A stretch of DNA of 64,000 nt from Diphasiastrum complanatum (lineage: Eukaryota > Streptophyta > Lycopodiopsida > Lycopodiales > Lycopodiaceae): the NCBI GenBank assembly GCA_029204225.1, contig CM055099.1, forward strand, positions 65,375,852-65,439,851, written 5' to 3'. The notes under the pieces were generated by a model that was given only the letters and a program-made list of their open reading frames with translations, ran no database searches and had not been told where the DNA came from. Below, piece by piece: positions 43,001 to 56,600 of this stretch (the stretch's first letter is position 1; every line of letters begins with the position of its first letter). The position numbers and the translations under genes were made by a program.

Positions 43001-46000
43001 CGTCTGATGCAAAGAGGAGCCTAGTTCTTAAAGCCCATATGTCACTTTGCTGACATGGTGGTACTTTACAGACTAAAACCTCCTCGAGCGCACCTGAATT
43101 CAAAGGACCGGTTTTGGACATTCCAGCTCGCTCTTTGACATCCGTATCAACAATCTCTTGCTCCTCCAATAAAGAGTGTCCGCTATTTTCGAAGGCACTG
43201 CTCAGACAAGCACAAAGTTTGGCAGAGTTACAATGGCGACAATTGACATTTTGGCACGGCAACTCAACCGCATGTTGCTGAGTTGAATTTTCAACAGTAT
43301 CTTGAGACACCAAACAAGCTACATCCGACTGTATAGGTACATTACAACTTTGACCCCAATATTGAAGCATCATCATAAGCTTCCTTAAATCATGGCGACA
43401 CAATTTTACAAGCTGCTCAATCAACATTGGGCTTTTTGGCATGTTTTCAGACATGCAGACCTGCACAAAAATGAAAACATAATTCAGAGCAGCAAACTCA
43501 CAGGAGGAACACTCGAGCCCATGAAATGAAATATCTCATTCAGGGTATCCTATGCAATACAAGTAGCAGCACCTACTTCCACATTCAATGACGTAAGATC
43601 ATATCATAATGATATGTGAGATGAAGCAATTCAAGTATCTTACGCTGAGTTTGCTTTTCACATTACAAAGAAACTCTTTCAAGCTTACCATAAAAATGTG
43701 AGTCACCAGATCAACGATTGATGGCTTTGTAAACTGAATCACAAGCTTCTCCAGCTGTGGCAAATGTGGCTGTCCTTCTGCAACAATGTATTCTAGTGAG
43801 AAGGGGACCAGGAACATTTTCTTTGAAGTAATTGCATGCAAGACATATTGAAACATAAATCATAAAAGTTTTAATATTTCATAAAATAATCCAAAGGCCA
43901 AAAGCTGTTATGTGTTCATAGACATTGACAATCGCACTACACAATAATCAGAATCATACTGTTGCTGGTTAAAATCAAAGGTCGTTTCGTAGTTCTGGCT
44001 AGCTGGACCAAAGCTGCCATAAATCCACGATCTTCTTCAAAAACGATGTCCACATCTTCGAAAAGTATCAATGTCATTCTTCCTCTTTGGCTTTCTGAGA
44101 AATCCAAAGTATCATCCTCTGCTGGACAATCCTGCATGGAAGGATTTTGAAAAATTGCTGCATCCTGGTTTAGATTACTCTGTTTGTGTGCATGCTTCTC
44201 ATGCTGTTTCGATCTTCCATTACAAACCTTGCTGATAGTCATATCCATTTGTGCCTCTTTTTCTCCTTTAGAAAATTTGGTCAGGTGCTTTTTCTCGCTT
44301 CCTTTAAGTGGAGAACAAGAGGAATTTACGTTCTCATCTGCAGACCTGAAAGCCATTTGGTATAGTTTAGGTCTCATCATTTTGCTCCTTGCAGCTTCAT
44401 ACAGATAATGAAGTAATTAGATTTATTTGAAATAGGGAACAGGATAAGGTGAGCTATGTAGTTCTCAAACCATTTACTCAATCCATGAGATTCCATTGCC
44501 TCCCCAAATTTGTGTTTTATTAGAGCTCCATTGCGACCTTCAGATGCATTGATCTGCAAAAGGAGCAAGGTCATCTAAACATTGGAAAAGGATCAAATTG
44601 TCCTCTTCAAGTAATCAAGTCTTGAGCATGTCAAGGGTCATACACTTGCATGCCTTGAAATTTTTGAAACCGATAATTCGCCACTTGCAATTGTCAAAAC
44701 TCAGGGTATGCAATCTTCGACTTACAGAATCCAAAAAATTTCAAATGGTTAATTCCATGCATGCACCGTCTGGTTGTTAACACAACGTCTACCAATGTCA
44801 CCTATCAGCTGAAGTAGATTAATACTACATTGGAACCAACATGTCCATGTCACTTCCATATGTGAAGACCAATGGGATTGCTATCTCTTTTCCTGAGGTC
44901 ATGCTCTACAAACTGATTAACGTGAAGGCTAGCTAGCAAAAAGAAGCAAAACAAATCATTAAAAAGTTCATGAAGGAGGTGATTATTCAAGGTGATCAGG
45001 TGGATCCGATAGCACAAATTAACTGGCACAAGAGAGATGAACTTAATTCAGGGACACAAATAACAATCACATTGACAATTTGGCTGTGAGTGCTGCCATA
45101 ATTGCCAGTGTGAAAAAGGTCAACCATGCAATCTTTAGCTTTAATAACTACGTGTATAAACGTTCAGGGGGGTCAAAAGGCCATACCATATTTTTGTGTT
45201 TTATTTACAATAGCGATGTGCCCTCCAAAAAGGTCAGCATAGATGCTATACAGATTTTAGTTAGATATGATAAAAAAGATATGAAAAGAACAAAAAAAAC
45301 CTGGTCGTTACTTGGTAGCAAAGAGGCCTTGAGTCAAGTGGAGCTCACGAGCACAGGGAGATCCCAGTTTTCTCTTTGAAATTTGTCCATATAGGACTGG
45401 ATGGGATCAACCATACTGTAATCATTATGATGGAGAATCACCCACAAAGTAGTATGGTTCTTTTCCTTTTGAAACTGATTTTCTTTCATGATGTTTAAAC
45501 TTCTGTATGCACATATGTCCAGCCACAGAAAAAGGCTAGACCAACAACACCATCAGCCATAGATGTCATCACATGATTTTTGCCAAAAGTTCAGACACAA
45601 ACTCATATAAGGATCTCATGAACAGCATACAATAATCTTCGACTAAAATTACTACACGAGGCTCCATTTGCAAAGCATGAAGCATTTCATATGCCCCTCC
45701 AAATGAATGCAGATGAGCCACCTATGAAGAACTTCAACGCCCAAATCACTCAATCGAACAATGAATAACATTAACTCCACATATACAGCTCTGGAGGCCC
45801 TTATTGAAACCTTCCAAGTAGCACCCAAATAGAATTAGGGCATACATCAGCATAGCACAGGTCCCAAGATGATCTGCACCCTACCTCATAGCCCCTGTCG
45901 CAGTCAGCCAAGTGAAGATTGGTCTACCGTCTATACTAGCATTGACTTGCAAGCTTTGAAAAACATAACAATTTTTGTCTACTTTGCAGTGGATGGAGAT

Positions 46001-47365
46001 TCTTTTTGAAAAGCTTACGTTCATGACCCCAATTTCGATCAATGATGGCCACTTAATTTTATTAAAAAGTCAAAAATACCACAGGATGTTGAAGCACAAA
46101 ACTGTGAAAAAATTACCAATCATAAACTCACTACTAGATTGCAAACAGTTTTTTATTCAAACTAAGAATAGTGGCTCTGATTCGATTGTTCTTTCTTCCA
46201 AATGCTATATAGCTGGCACATGAATCAGCAAGCCTAGAAACCTTAATGCAAGTCCACTATCCAGTTACCCTCAAGTTGGGTAGCCTCAACCAAAAGCCAC
46301 TGCTTTAGTTCCTGCACTATGAAGAGTTTGCGATGAATACAAATTTATCTAGCACGAGCTGACCACATCACTTACAAACGTCTATAAAAGGAAAGAGATT
46401 CTGAAAACAGAAGCCACAAAGAGTAGCAAACCTCAAGAACCGTAAAGCCCTGCTCTTTCGCACATGCATAGACAGCTGCTGATTTGCCAGACTGCACACA
46501 ATAATGCAAGTAGATTGAATTTGGCTCCAATACTAGTTTAATTCCCAGAAATGAAAGAGCCAAATAGTCCAGTCTAAAAAAGGAAAAGCCATAATATTAA
46601 AATTGCCAATGGAGGAAAAAGCTGGATCCAATTCTGATGGCATCCAACCATAAAGCAGCTCCATAAACCTCAGCCAGGCAGATTCTTACAAGTTTACTGT
46701 AGAGGCCACTTGTAAATGGAAACTGTACTTTAGCTAAGAATCTCTCAAATTGAGGGCTGTCATAAATAATACTTACACCAACTGGCCCAGTCAACAATAC
46801 AGTATTGCACAGCTCCTCTTCAATGTTTGTAACATCGTCACCGCTATCATCTTGGAACCATCCTCTGTCATCATTGACATCAAATTGTTTGCTCCTGCTA
46901 CTTGTAGAATAGAGTTTCTCTGTGTTTTCTGTTTTTCTCTCGCAAGCAATTTTTAATTTCCAGGAGTGAAGCCAATTATTCAAAAATGATAAGGAATCCT
47001 TATTGCCACAAACCTGAAACAGCAATATGCAAGGTGTATCAAGCAAATAAATAAGGTCAAGACAAGAGAGCATGAGATTGAAGTTAAAAGTTTAGAAGAT
47101 GAGTTAAAAGATTCACAGAGAAATATTCTCGTGCACAATTTGCTGCATCTCATCTAGCGAGCCAAAAACCTGCTTGGAAGAAGATGGCTGGTATCTCTCA
47201 GTCCATAAAACATTATGTGAGCCATTGGAAACATTATCCTCTCCCACAAAGGATGGGAAACTGCCACTGCTCCCCACAAAACAGACTTTGGATCGGCAAG
47301 TAAGGTACCAACTTAATCTGTACATAACAACAAGACATGTGCAACTATGTTAACTTAAAGCTCTC

Positions 47366-47418
<53 letters not shown>

Positions 47419-50400
47419 CTCTCTCTCGCCCCCCCCCCCCCCGGGGCCCCATCCACACCACCTTCGGATTGGAGTGTGGAATTATGCTGGCATACATTCA
47501 TCCTCTACAGCAGGGGACCTTGTTGATTTTATCACAGACAGAGATATATTATTCTTCATGAGAGCCCGGAGCGAGGACTTCCTTCTTTTTCTGGATATAG
47601 ATGGGACTCAGTATTCCGACGAGAGACTAGATCTGCCAGTGCCCGAGGTTCAGGTGGGGTCGCCTGCTTGTATAGAGAGACTCTCCATTCGAGTATTGAC
47701 TTCATCCGACATGACGAGCATGCCCCCTAGATATGGACTCGCATCGTGGGTCAGGATATTGGTTTCGATAGAGACCTTTTTATTGCAGCATGTGTTACTT
47801 TCCACCAGAGTCCTCGTCTTTTGTTGAGGGTATTGGATCTCCATACTAGGACCTCTCACCAAATATTATCAGATTCTCAGAGCGGGGGCATATACTCCTC
47901 ACAGGGGATCTCTTCGAGACAGACAGAGTTCTTCGACACCACTGATCAGCTGCGTGTTCGTGCCCTTGACAGTGATATGATTGGGGTTACTAGGACCTCC
48001 ACGGACAGTTTGGGACCTACTACTTCACATGGTGAGCACTTACTACAATTCGAAGAGGCACATGAGCTAGCCATTTATAATGGCTTACCTTGTTGGCCAC
48101 ATTCAAACAGCTATACATGCCATCCTCACAATGGAGGACAGGTGTCGTTGACTATCTCAGGGGTCACCATCCTTTGTACCCATAGTCTTTGATTTCCACG
48201 TTTCCCCCACCACCCTTTCTAATCACTCATTTCTCTCCTTCGATATCGGCCACCTTCCACCCATTCATTCATCTACACTACCCATGCTTACCCGAGCACC
48301 CACGTACACATTCGATCCCATTCACATGCCACTGTACCGGCAGTCCTTGGCTTCACTTTTACACTCCTTTCCTCAAGATAGTCCATTCGACACCCAAGCT
48401 ACTTTTCTCACCACCTCTCTCCACACGGCTGCCTCACTAACCCTCCCCACAAAACCCCATCCCAAAAAATCTCGACGCACAGCTCGACCATTGCACCCTC
48501 CATGGTACGATACCGAGTGCCTCTTCATCAATCAGTAGCCTATTCACGTATCCGTGCTCCACATATGCTCCGATCTTCCCGACGCTCTTACCATCGTGTT
48601 CTCTGCCGTAAGAAGCGTTCCTATGGTGATTCTGAAGGCAAACATCTTATTGACCTCCTTTTCAGTTCTTCGGGCGCTTTTTGGCGTGAGTTCATTCCTC
48701 GCTCTCCACCACCTCTCCTGAAGGACCTCCGCATTTGGACTGATTATGTTACTAGCTTGTATACCGTCCCCACCGGCTCACCTATCTCTATATCTCCACG
48801 ACCATCTGAGTTCTCCTTCTTCACATCTGACATGGTACTTGCAGCCATTAAGAAGATGAAGTCCCACAAGGCCAGAGACATTGAAGATCTTGAGTCTGAA
48901 CTCCTTTCCCATGCCTCTGACTTACTCGCTCCCACTATAGCCATCCTTATTAATTCCGCAGTGGTTTCTGGTTTCCCATCATCCTGGTGCACTAACATTA
49001 TCCACCCCATCCATAAGAATGGTGACCCCGTGATTCCGAATAACTACCGCACCATCATGATTGTACTATACTTCAGTCTGTTGTAAGCTCAGAGGCGGAG
49101 ACTAGGAGACTACATGCTATGGGTCAAGCAAGTTTTCGAGCCCAATATTCTACTGTAGATCACATCTTCACATTGCGGGCCCTGATTGAGGAGGCTAGGC
49201 ACAGGAGAGAGAGGGTTTACTATTGTTTTGTGGACTTTAGGAAAGCCTTTGATTCTGTTCCTCGCTCATTGCTCATCCAGAGACTCCAAGACCTCGGCTT
49301 CTCCACCGACATTGTCCTTGCTGTGATGGCACTTTATGAGCGTGTCCTGGGATGTTTCCGCATAGCAGTGGCATATCCGATCACATTTGGAGCACTATTG
49401 GGGTGAAGCAAAGTTGCTCCCTCTCACCAATCCTCTTTGGCTTGTATATTGATGAGTTGGAGAGAGTCATTACACAGTTTGGTGGTGCTGGTTGCAGGCT
49501 TGGGGACATCCTGATTGCTATCCTCCTTTATGCCGATGTGTACAAGTCTCCCCTCTTCACACTGGGCCAGCCTTTCATGATTACAGACCACCATCCTAGC
49601 TCGGTTGATTCGAGCGAAGCCTTCTGTTCCACATGAGATTCTCCTGGACGAGTTTGCAGTTCCACCTATACAGATCAAGGCAACTCTTCAGCTCACTACC
49701 TTTATACAGAGGATACATGCGTTACCAGAGATAGACAGACGATACATACAGATTGCACTATCCTCCTCACAACGACTCCATGATCAAGGCTACCGGTTAT
49801 CATAGTTCTCTCAGGCATCTCACCTTCTACTTGAGTCATTTGGTATCTCTATCATAGAGCTTCCTTTAGGCACCCATCAGTATATCAAACGATTCCTCTA
49901 TCGCGCATATCTAGAACGGACTTGGCGTAACCAGTTAGGGGTTAAGCCAGCTTTCTACCAGACCCATTTTTTGGAGCTGGATGCATCAGGGACCCCGGTC
50001 ATGCCACGCTACTTGGATATCACATTGCCTCATATTCACACCCCAGCATTTTACCTCACAGCCATTGATTACTTCATTCTTTCCGAGGTGGAGATCGCGT
50101 GATTTAGTGCCTGAGGAGGAGGAATATGACGATGACGAGGATGACAACCGCTCACATGCTCATAGAGATCAGAGACAGTGTACTTCCCACCATCACGTTA
50201 CTACTAGGATCACCAGACAACCTACGCAGAGACATACTACCACACATGCTCATGCTCACAGACGACGCCGGCAAGCTCCAGTGCCTTCTCATGTTGTAGC
50301 TCACATTACATCTTTTTACAGCATCAGCACAGCAGCAGCAGCACAGTCTTGACATCTTGACATGGATACATGTGATTATTATGCGCACACACACACTCTC

Positions 50401-50535
50401 GCAGACGTGTCTAGATTAGTTTGTACTAGATGTTTTCTTTATTATAGTTTTGGAGATGTTTTATACGTTACCACATACTTGACATCTACTTCATTAGTCT
50501 TATATGCCTTTTGGCATGGAAAAGACATTAATAAA

Positions 50536-50612
<77 letters not shown>

Positions 50613-53600
50613 CAGTCAGGAAAACAATCCATAGAGGAACTCATTGAGCAATCACCGTAAGCATGAAGCTATAAGGGAGAGTGCAAGGCTGCTGATAAAT
50701 TGAAGTATCAAGAAAATTCAAAGCTCGAAGATCTGCAAGTGTGACAGACATAGAGCGATTCTGGGGAGAACTGATTGGTTCTAGTCAGTATTGAGCGCCG
50801 CGCTACTGGTGTTGGGCTGCTAGAACGCTCCATCAGCACTGTCCTACTGCATGGCTCCATGTAACAAACGGGGGGGAGGTAACTCCCCCCACTCTCCACC
50901 ATGCCCTACTGTCTCGGAAGCTAAACCAAGCCCTACCAGCCCGGAAACCACCTCCCTGTCCATCGCATCTGAGTTTGTGGTACATGCTGCCATCGTACCT
51001 ACTTCAAGTCTGTCCATTGCATCTGCATCTGATTTGTCCATCGCATCTGCATCTTCCAAGACAGATGCCCACCCTGTTGCCGAAACATTTGCGGTTAATC
51101 AACTACCTACAATTGATTATACCCCTTCCAAACCTACTGAAGGCCTCTTTGCCTATGACATCAGCTTTATTCAGCAACAAATCCTTGGACTCAAAAGACA
51201 ATTACACTTCTTTGAAATTGAGAATGGCGAGCTGGTTTTGGATCTCTGTGGGGTTACAGAGCGAATGGACCAGCTTGAAAAAGAAAATGTGCATCTTAAG
51301 CAACGGATTGCAAAACATATCCCGCAAAAGAATGTTATGGAGGAGACTTCGAACAAAATATCCAGCCTTGAAAAACAAGTGGAAGAAACGAAGACATGGG
51401 CAGCGCGTCTCAAAAACGATGGTAAGGCTGAGTCTTCAAGCTCGGTTCAACATGCATTTGTGAATTCTACACTAGAAAATGTCTTTTCAATTCTTTGGTC
51501 ATTGTTTGGGGCTTTCTCAGGACCGCTTTCTTGCAGTTTGTTACTTTGCACCGCAAACATCATCTTTTTTCTAGGCTCTCTCAGATGATATAGTCAGCTT
51601 TGCACAATGAGGCCTTATTCTTTTAGCAAGGGATTTTAATGCTCGCACGAGCATCGGGCAGGCTGATTTCATGCAGAGAGTGACTTTCTACAGGTTCACA
51701 CACTAGATATGGAATTGGACAGGACCTCACAGGATGCAGATACTCCGGCTACCACTTTGGAGAGCAGCTGATTGGTTTAGCAGAGACCCATTCCTTAGCC
51801 ATATTGAATGGCCTTCATTGCTGGCCTTTATCGTCTTATTTTACCTGTCACCCACATGGAGGAGGACATAGTGTTGTTAACTACCTCATTGGGTCACCGG
51901 CCTTGATCCCATTTCTTCATACCTTCCACATTATACGTCCTACCATTTCTGATCACTCCCTCCTACTTCTATCCCTTGGACACAATATTACCACGGTCAC
52001 AACACACCATCCCACTTATCACCACTGCCCGGTTTTCTCTCCATCTGGTCTTCCCGTTTACACCGAGTCCTTAATCACTTTTCTCCATGACTTTCCCTTC
52101 ATCTCGTCGGTAGACCAACAAGCTGTCTTTTTATCTCCATCTCTTTTGCAATCTGCCAATACTGCCTATCCTACGAAAACCTTCTCTTCCCATAAACGCA
52201 CCCACAACAGATGGTATGATAGAAAATGCTTCTCACTGCATAAACAAGTTGTTTACACTAGATACCACTCTCCTCACACCCTAGCCTTGAAACAAAAGGA
52301 ATATCACAAAGTGACTCTGAAAAAAAATACAACCTATCTACAGTCCTTGGGACAAAAACTCGTTGATGCTATTGCCTCCCCATCCTCCTATTTCTTTTGG
52401 CGTATGTTCTCTAAAAACCCTTATAAACCCGCTCCTGTTGCTATAGAGTCATGGATAAATTATGCTACCAAGCTTTATACAGTAGACTCTCTTTCCATTT
52501 CTCTTTCCCCACGCCCTTCAGAATTCACCCTCTTCACCACGTCCATGGTTGAAAACGCCATTCAAAATGGTCAAACCCATAGAGCCACCGATGTTGACCT
52601 CCTAAGCATGGACTTCCTAAAACCAGTTGCTCACATTATTGCCCCGTACATTTCCCATATCTTTAACCAATATGTCATCTTCAACCTCCCCACATCTTAG
52701 TGCACCAACGTTTTACACCCTATCCTCAAAGCCGGGGATCCTTTGAATGTAGACAACTACCGCACTATTATGATTAGTCATACTATGGCCAAGCTATATG
52801 GATCCGATTTGCAGTCAATTATCAGCTCACAGGCAGAGACAGAGGGTTACATGCTATGGGACAAGCAGGTTTTCGCGCTGGCTACTCCACGGCTGACCAA
52901 ATATTCATCCTGAGATGTATTATTGAGGAGGCTAAGATCAAGAAACAGAGGGTTTATTGTTGCTTTGTGGACTTCCGCAAAGCCTTTGATTTTGTTCCGA
53001 GACACCTTTTACTTCAGTGCCTGCTAGTATCGCTTGGCTTTTCTTAGGATATCATTGCTGCTATCATCACATTGTATGAGAGAGTGTTGGCTCACTTTCG
53101 AGATGGTGATGGATGGTCCTCTTATATTCATAGTACAGTGGGAGTTAAACAGGGATGTCCTTTATCCCCTACTCTCTTTGCTCTATACATTGATGATCTT
53201 GAACGGATTATTAGGGAAGAGGGCGGAGATGGTTCTCTGTTAGCATATATGATTATCCCTATTCTGTAGGAAATAGAAGCCTAAGGATCCAGGATCTTAA
53301 CTATTCAATCACACAAAGCATTCTCAAAAGAAAGAGAGAGATGGCTAAAAACCCTCTTGTAGAAACTCGTGGACAGCCAAGGAGAATAGTCAGTATTGCT
53401 TACAAAAGTGTCTCATACAAATGGGATGCACACATATATGTAGTCCAAGATGAATATCTAACTTCATGACTATTGGCTATCCAACTACTTGACTATTGGC
53501 TATCCAACTTTCTATAAGTTACATAGAAAGAATAAGGTACCTCCAATATGTCAAGTTGGGGTACTTAATGTCACAATTAGGCCTAGTGGACCCATGAGTC

Positions 53601-56600
53601 CCTACCAAGTTAATTTCATACTAACTTAGCTAACTCTAAGTTTAGTAGGCCTAATATAGTAAATGACCATGGTTACACAACTCTCAACCTTTTCGGTAAG
53701 TAACCTATGGTAATGTAAGAAATTCCATTTACATTCCAACACCCTCCTTAAATGGAAATGCATAACATAACATGAAGTAACTTCTCGAAAGAGAAAAATG
53801 CAACTTGATGTCCGAACTTCATGTCCTCAAATAAACTTCGCACCAAAGTAGTCGAAATCTCATCCCCAATCATGTCCAACATATAAAGGAAAAGAATGCG
53901 TAATAATGAAGCATCAAGTCTAAGGGTGAGGATTTGCATGCTCCATCCGAAGTAGCGAACCAACATAAACTCGGCAATAAGTCGAAACATGGACCTGTAA
54001 TCCATCATAGGCTCCCACATTTTTCGAAAATACTTCTTACCATAAGGACAATAAAAAAGAGTACCAAACTCTTTTGGCATCACATCCTCCCGAACCTTAC
54101 CATCAATGACTTGCTCACATAGAATAGGCAATGTACCAACATCATGATGAAGAGTAAGTGTAGAACCAAAAAAATCAGCACGAGGTACTGATTTTAAAGA
54201 GGCATGTGCCTTCCTTTCATAGTAAGACATTTCTTTGTTGTCCTGCAAAGTCTCCAATAGCCGACAAGGAACTATTATGGGCTGTTCAACACTTTGCTGC
54301 CCAAAGTGTTCCCAACCATGTTGTCCATAATCTTCCGCAGGCTGTTCCTGAAGCATAATGGGGTCGCTCATGATGTAAAATGGACTGTAAATGACCAAAA
54401 GAAGATGACTGAACCTGTTGTCCAACGTCTTCATGCATCAACGATGGCATCATCAAAGCTGTCCCTCGAAGAGGCATGGGATGACATAGAAGATTCTTCA
54501 AGTAATGAAAAATTCTCTCCAAACAAATGCTCACTCTTAACACTTTGAACAAAAGTACTAATTGACACATGTTGACTCCCTCCTCAATTAGTACAAAAAG
54601 GTTCCAAAGAGTGCTCGAATTTTTCAGCCTTTGCTAAAACATCAAATTGAAAAGGTTCCGCATGAAACTTTTCACTAATGCATCCATCATATGCATCAAC
54701 TTGCGGTGACTTGAAAAAAGAAGATCGTTTCAACATCTACTCAATGTATCGTTGTTGAGAGATAAAAATTCCAGCCCCATGTGAAAGATCAACAAGAACC
54801 CAAGTGTGGTTCTTCATGAGTGAGTTATACTCCTCTTGCATCGCATCCTCCCAACATGGGCTGTCCAACAGCCTTACCTTTGTCAACACTTTGCTATCCA
54901 AAGTGTTCCGAACTTGGACCTTGTTGTCCAATGTTTTCCGAACTTGGACCTTGTTGTCCAATGTCTTCAATAGGCTGCTCTTCACCATAAATAGGTTCTT
55001 CTTGATAAACTACGGGCTGCAAAATTGAAGAAGTAGTGGGCTGTCCACTAGAAGTTGATGGCAGTCCCTTATCTTCATGATTAGATGGCAAAACCAAATC
55101 TGGAAATATTTCAAGATATGCATCATGGGGGAAGTCCCCTTTCATGACATGACTGGGCGTAACATCATAGAAGGTCTTTTCATCAAAACGAACATCACAA
55201 CTCACTATGATTTTATTAGTATCCATATTAAACAACCTATAGCCCTTGCTTTCGTTACTATAGCCAACAAATATGCATTTAACTCCTTTATCATCAAGCT
55301 TGGTTTTTAGCTTATCAAGAATGAAAGCATAAGCCGTGCAACCAAAGATGCGTAAGTGAGAAACAGTAGGCTTCTTACCATACCAAACTTCATAAGGAGT
55401 TAATACCTTCAAGGCTTTAGTAGGACACCGATTACTAATGTAAGCCGCCGTTATAACCACTTCAGCCCAAAACTTGTGAGGTAGGCCCTTTGCCTTGAGC
55501 ATGCATCGAGCCATTTCCATGATAGTGCGATTCTTTCTTTCGGCAACACCATTTTGTTGAGGTGTGAAAAGAGTTGTCATTTGATGATGGATACCTTTGC
55601 TTTGAAGATAAGTACCGAACTTATTCTTTATATATTCCCCTCCTCGGTCGGTACGTAGGATCTTCAAAGGGGCCCGAACTGATTTTCTATCATTGCTAAA
55701 AAAATCCTTAAAGCGTTGAAAAACTTCATATTTTGCCTTCATAGGATAAATCCATGTAAATCTTGAAAGGTCATCAAAAGAAGTAACAAAGTATTTACAC
55801 CTTCCAATGGATTCGATCCTCATTGGACCACATACATCACTATGAACCAAATCAAATTTGCCATCAACTCGAATAGTTCCATCAATTGGAAAAGCTTGCC
55901 TTTGAAATTTTCCATGTATGCATCCTTCGCATACATGTCCTTCGGGATGCTCAATATTCGGAATGTCTTCAACAATATTGAATCTCTTCAACATCTTCAA
56001 GCTAGCAAAGTTGAGATGTCCAAACCTAGCATTGAAGTCCCATAAATGCCTAGCTCTCTATTGTCCAAAGCTAGTATCCGTAAGAGATCCGTTTGGCATC
56101 TTCACATCATCTAACGCAATCTAGTGACCCATCGTTCGAGCACTAAAATCCCATCTGTCATCCTCACATCAATTATACGACCAAGGTCATCACTCATCGC
56201 GATTCTCTCAGCCCTCTTGACTATTGGTACAAATGGCATTTCCATATCTCATCTTCCCAAGCATTCCCATCCATAGATTAAGAGGTACATACAATGTGTA
56301 TATATTTAGAGAGTTTAGCAGGGCCCTTTGGGGGTCAAGCTTGACTTTCATCATACTCATTTCCTTGAGATGGATGCTACTAGAGGATTGACACTACCCT
56401 GCTATTTGAACTCTAGATTATCTCATAGCCTTAGATGTATTGTGCGACAGCTCGGAGTCTCTCCTCATCAGTTATATGTTGAGATTGGACGCTTTCAAGA
56501 TATTGCACGAGAGGAGAGAAGTTGCCGCTTATGTACACTGGATGAGGTGGAGTCAAAGGAGCACTTTACTTTCTGGTGCCTAGTATGCTAAGAGGTCGAA

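Larger units (their letters stand above)
53265..56140 (-). mobile_element. Copia element H: integrase present, RT core deleted, one LTR
   Basis: Minus-strand Copia element inserted in LINE 2. The 3' LTR is 53265-53741 and the polypurine tract TAAGGAGGG abuts it. A 368-codon integrase frame and a joined RT remnant lie to the right. There is no 5' LTR, gag or protease; coding identity fades near 56140, so the 5' part was deleted together with part of the LINE. Confidence 0.85.

Noticed and set aside
45080-45379. 99-codon plus-strand ORF in an ATAD5-like intron
   Set aside because: No domain recognised and no start or splice context.
47113-47169. Extension of the RYQP exon to the stop at 47113
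   Set aside because: The read-through residues do not match the family, while splicing at 47170 restores RYQPSSSKQ-VCGN in phase.
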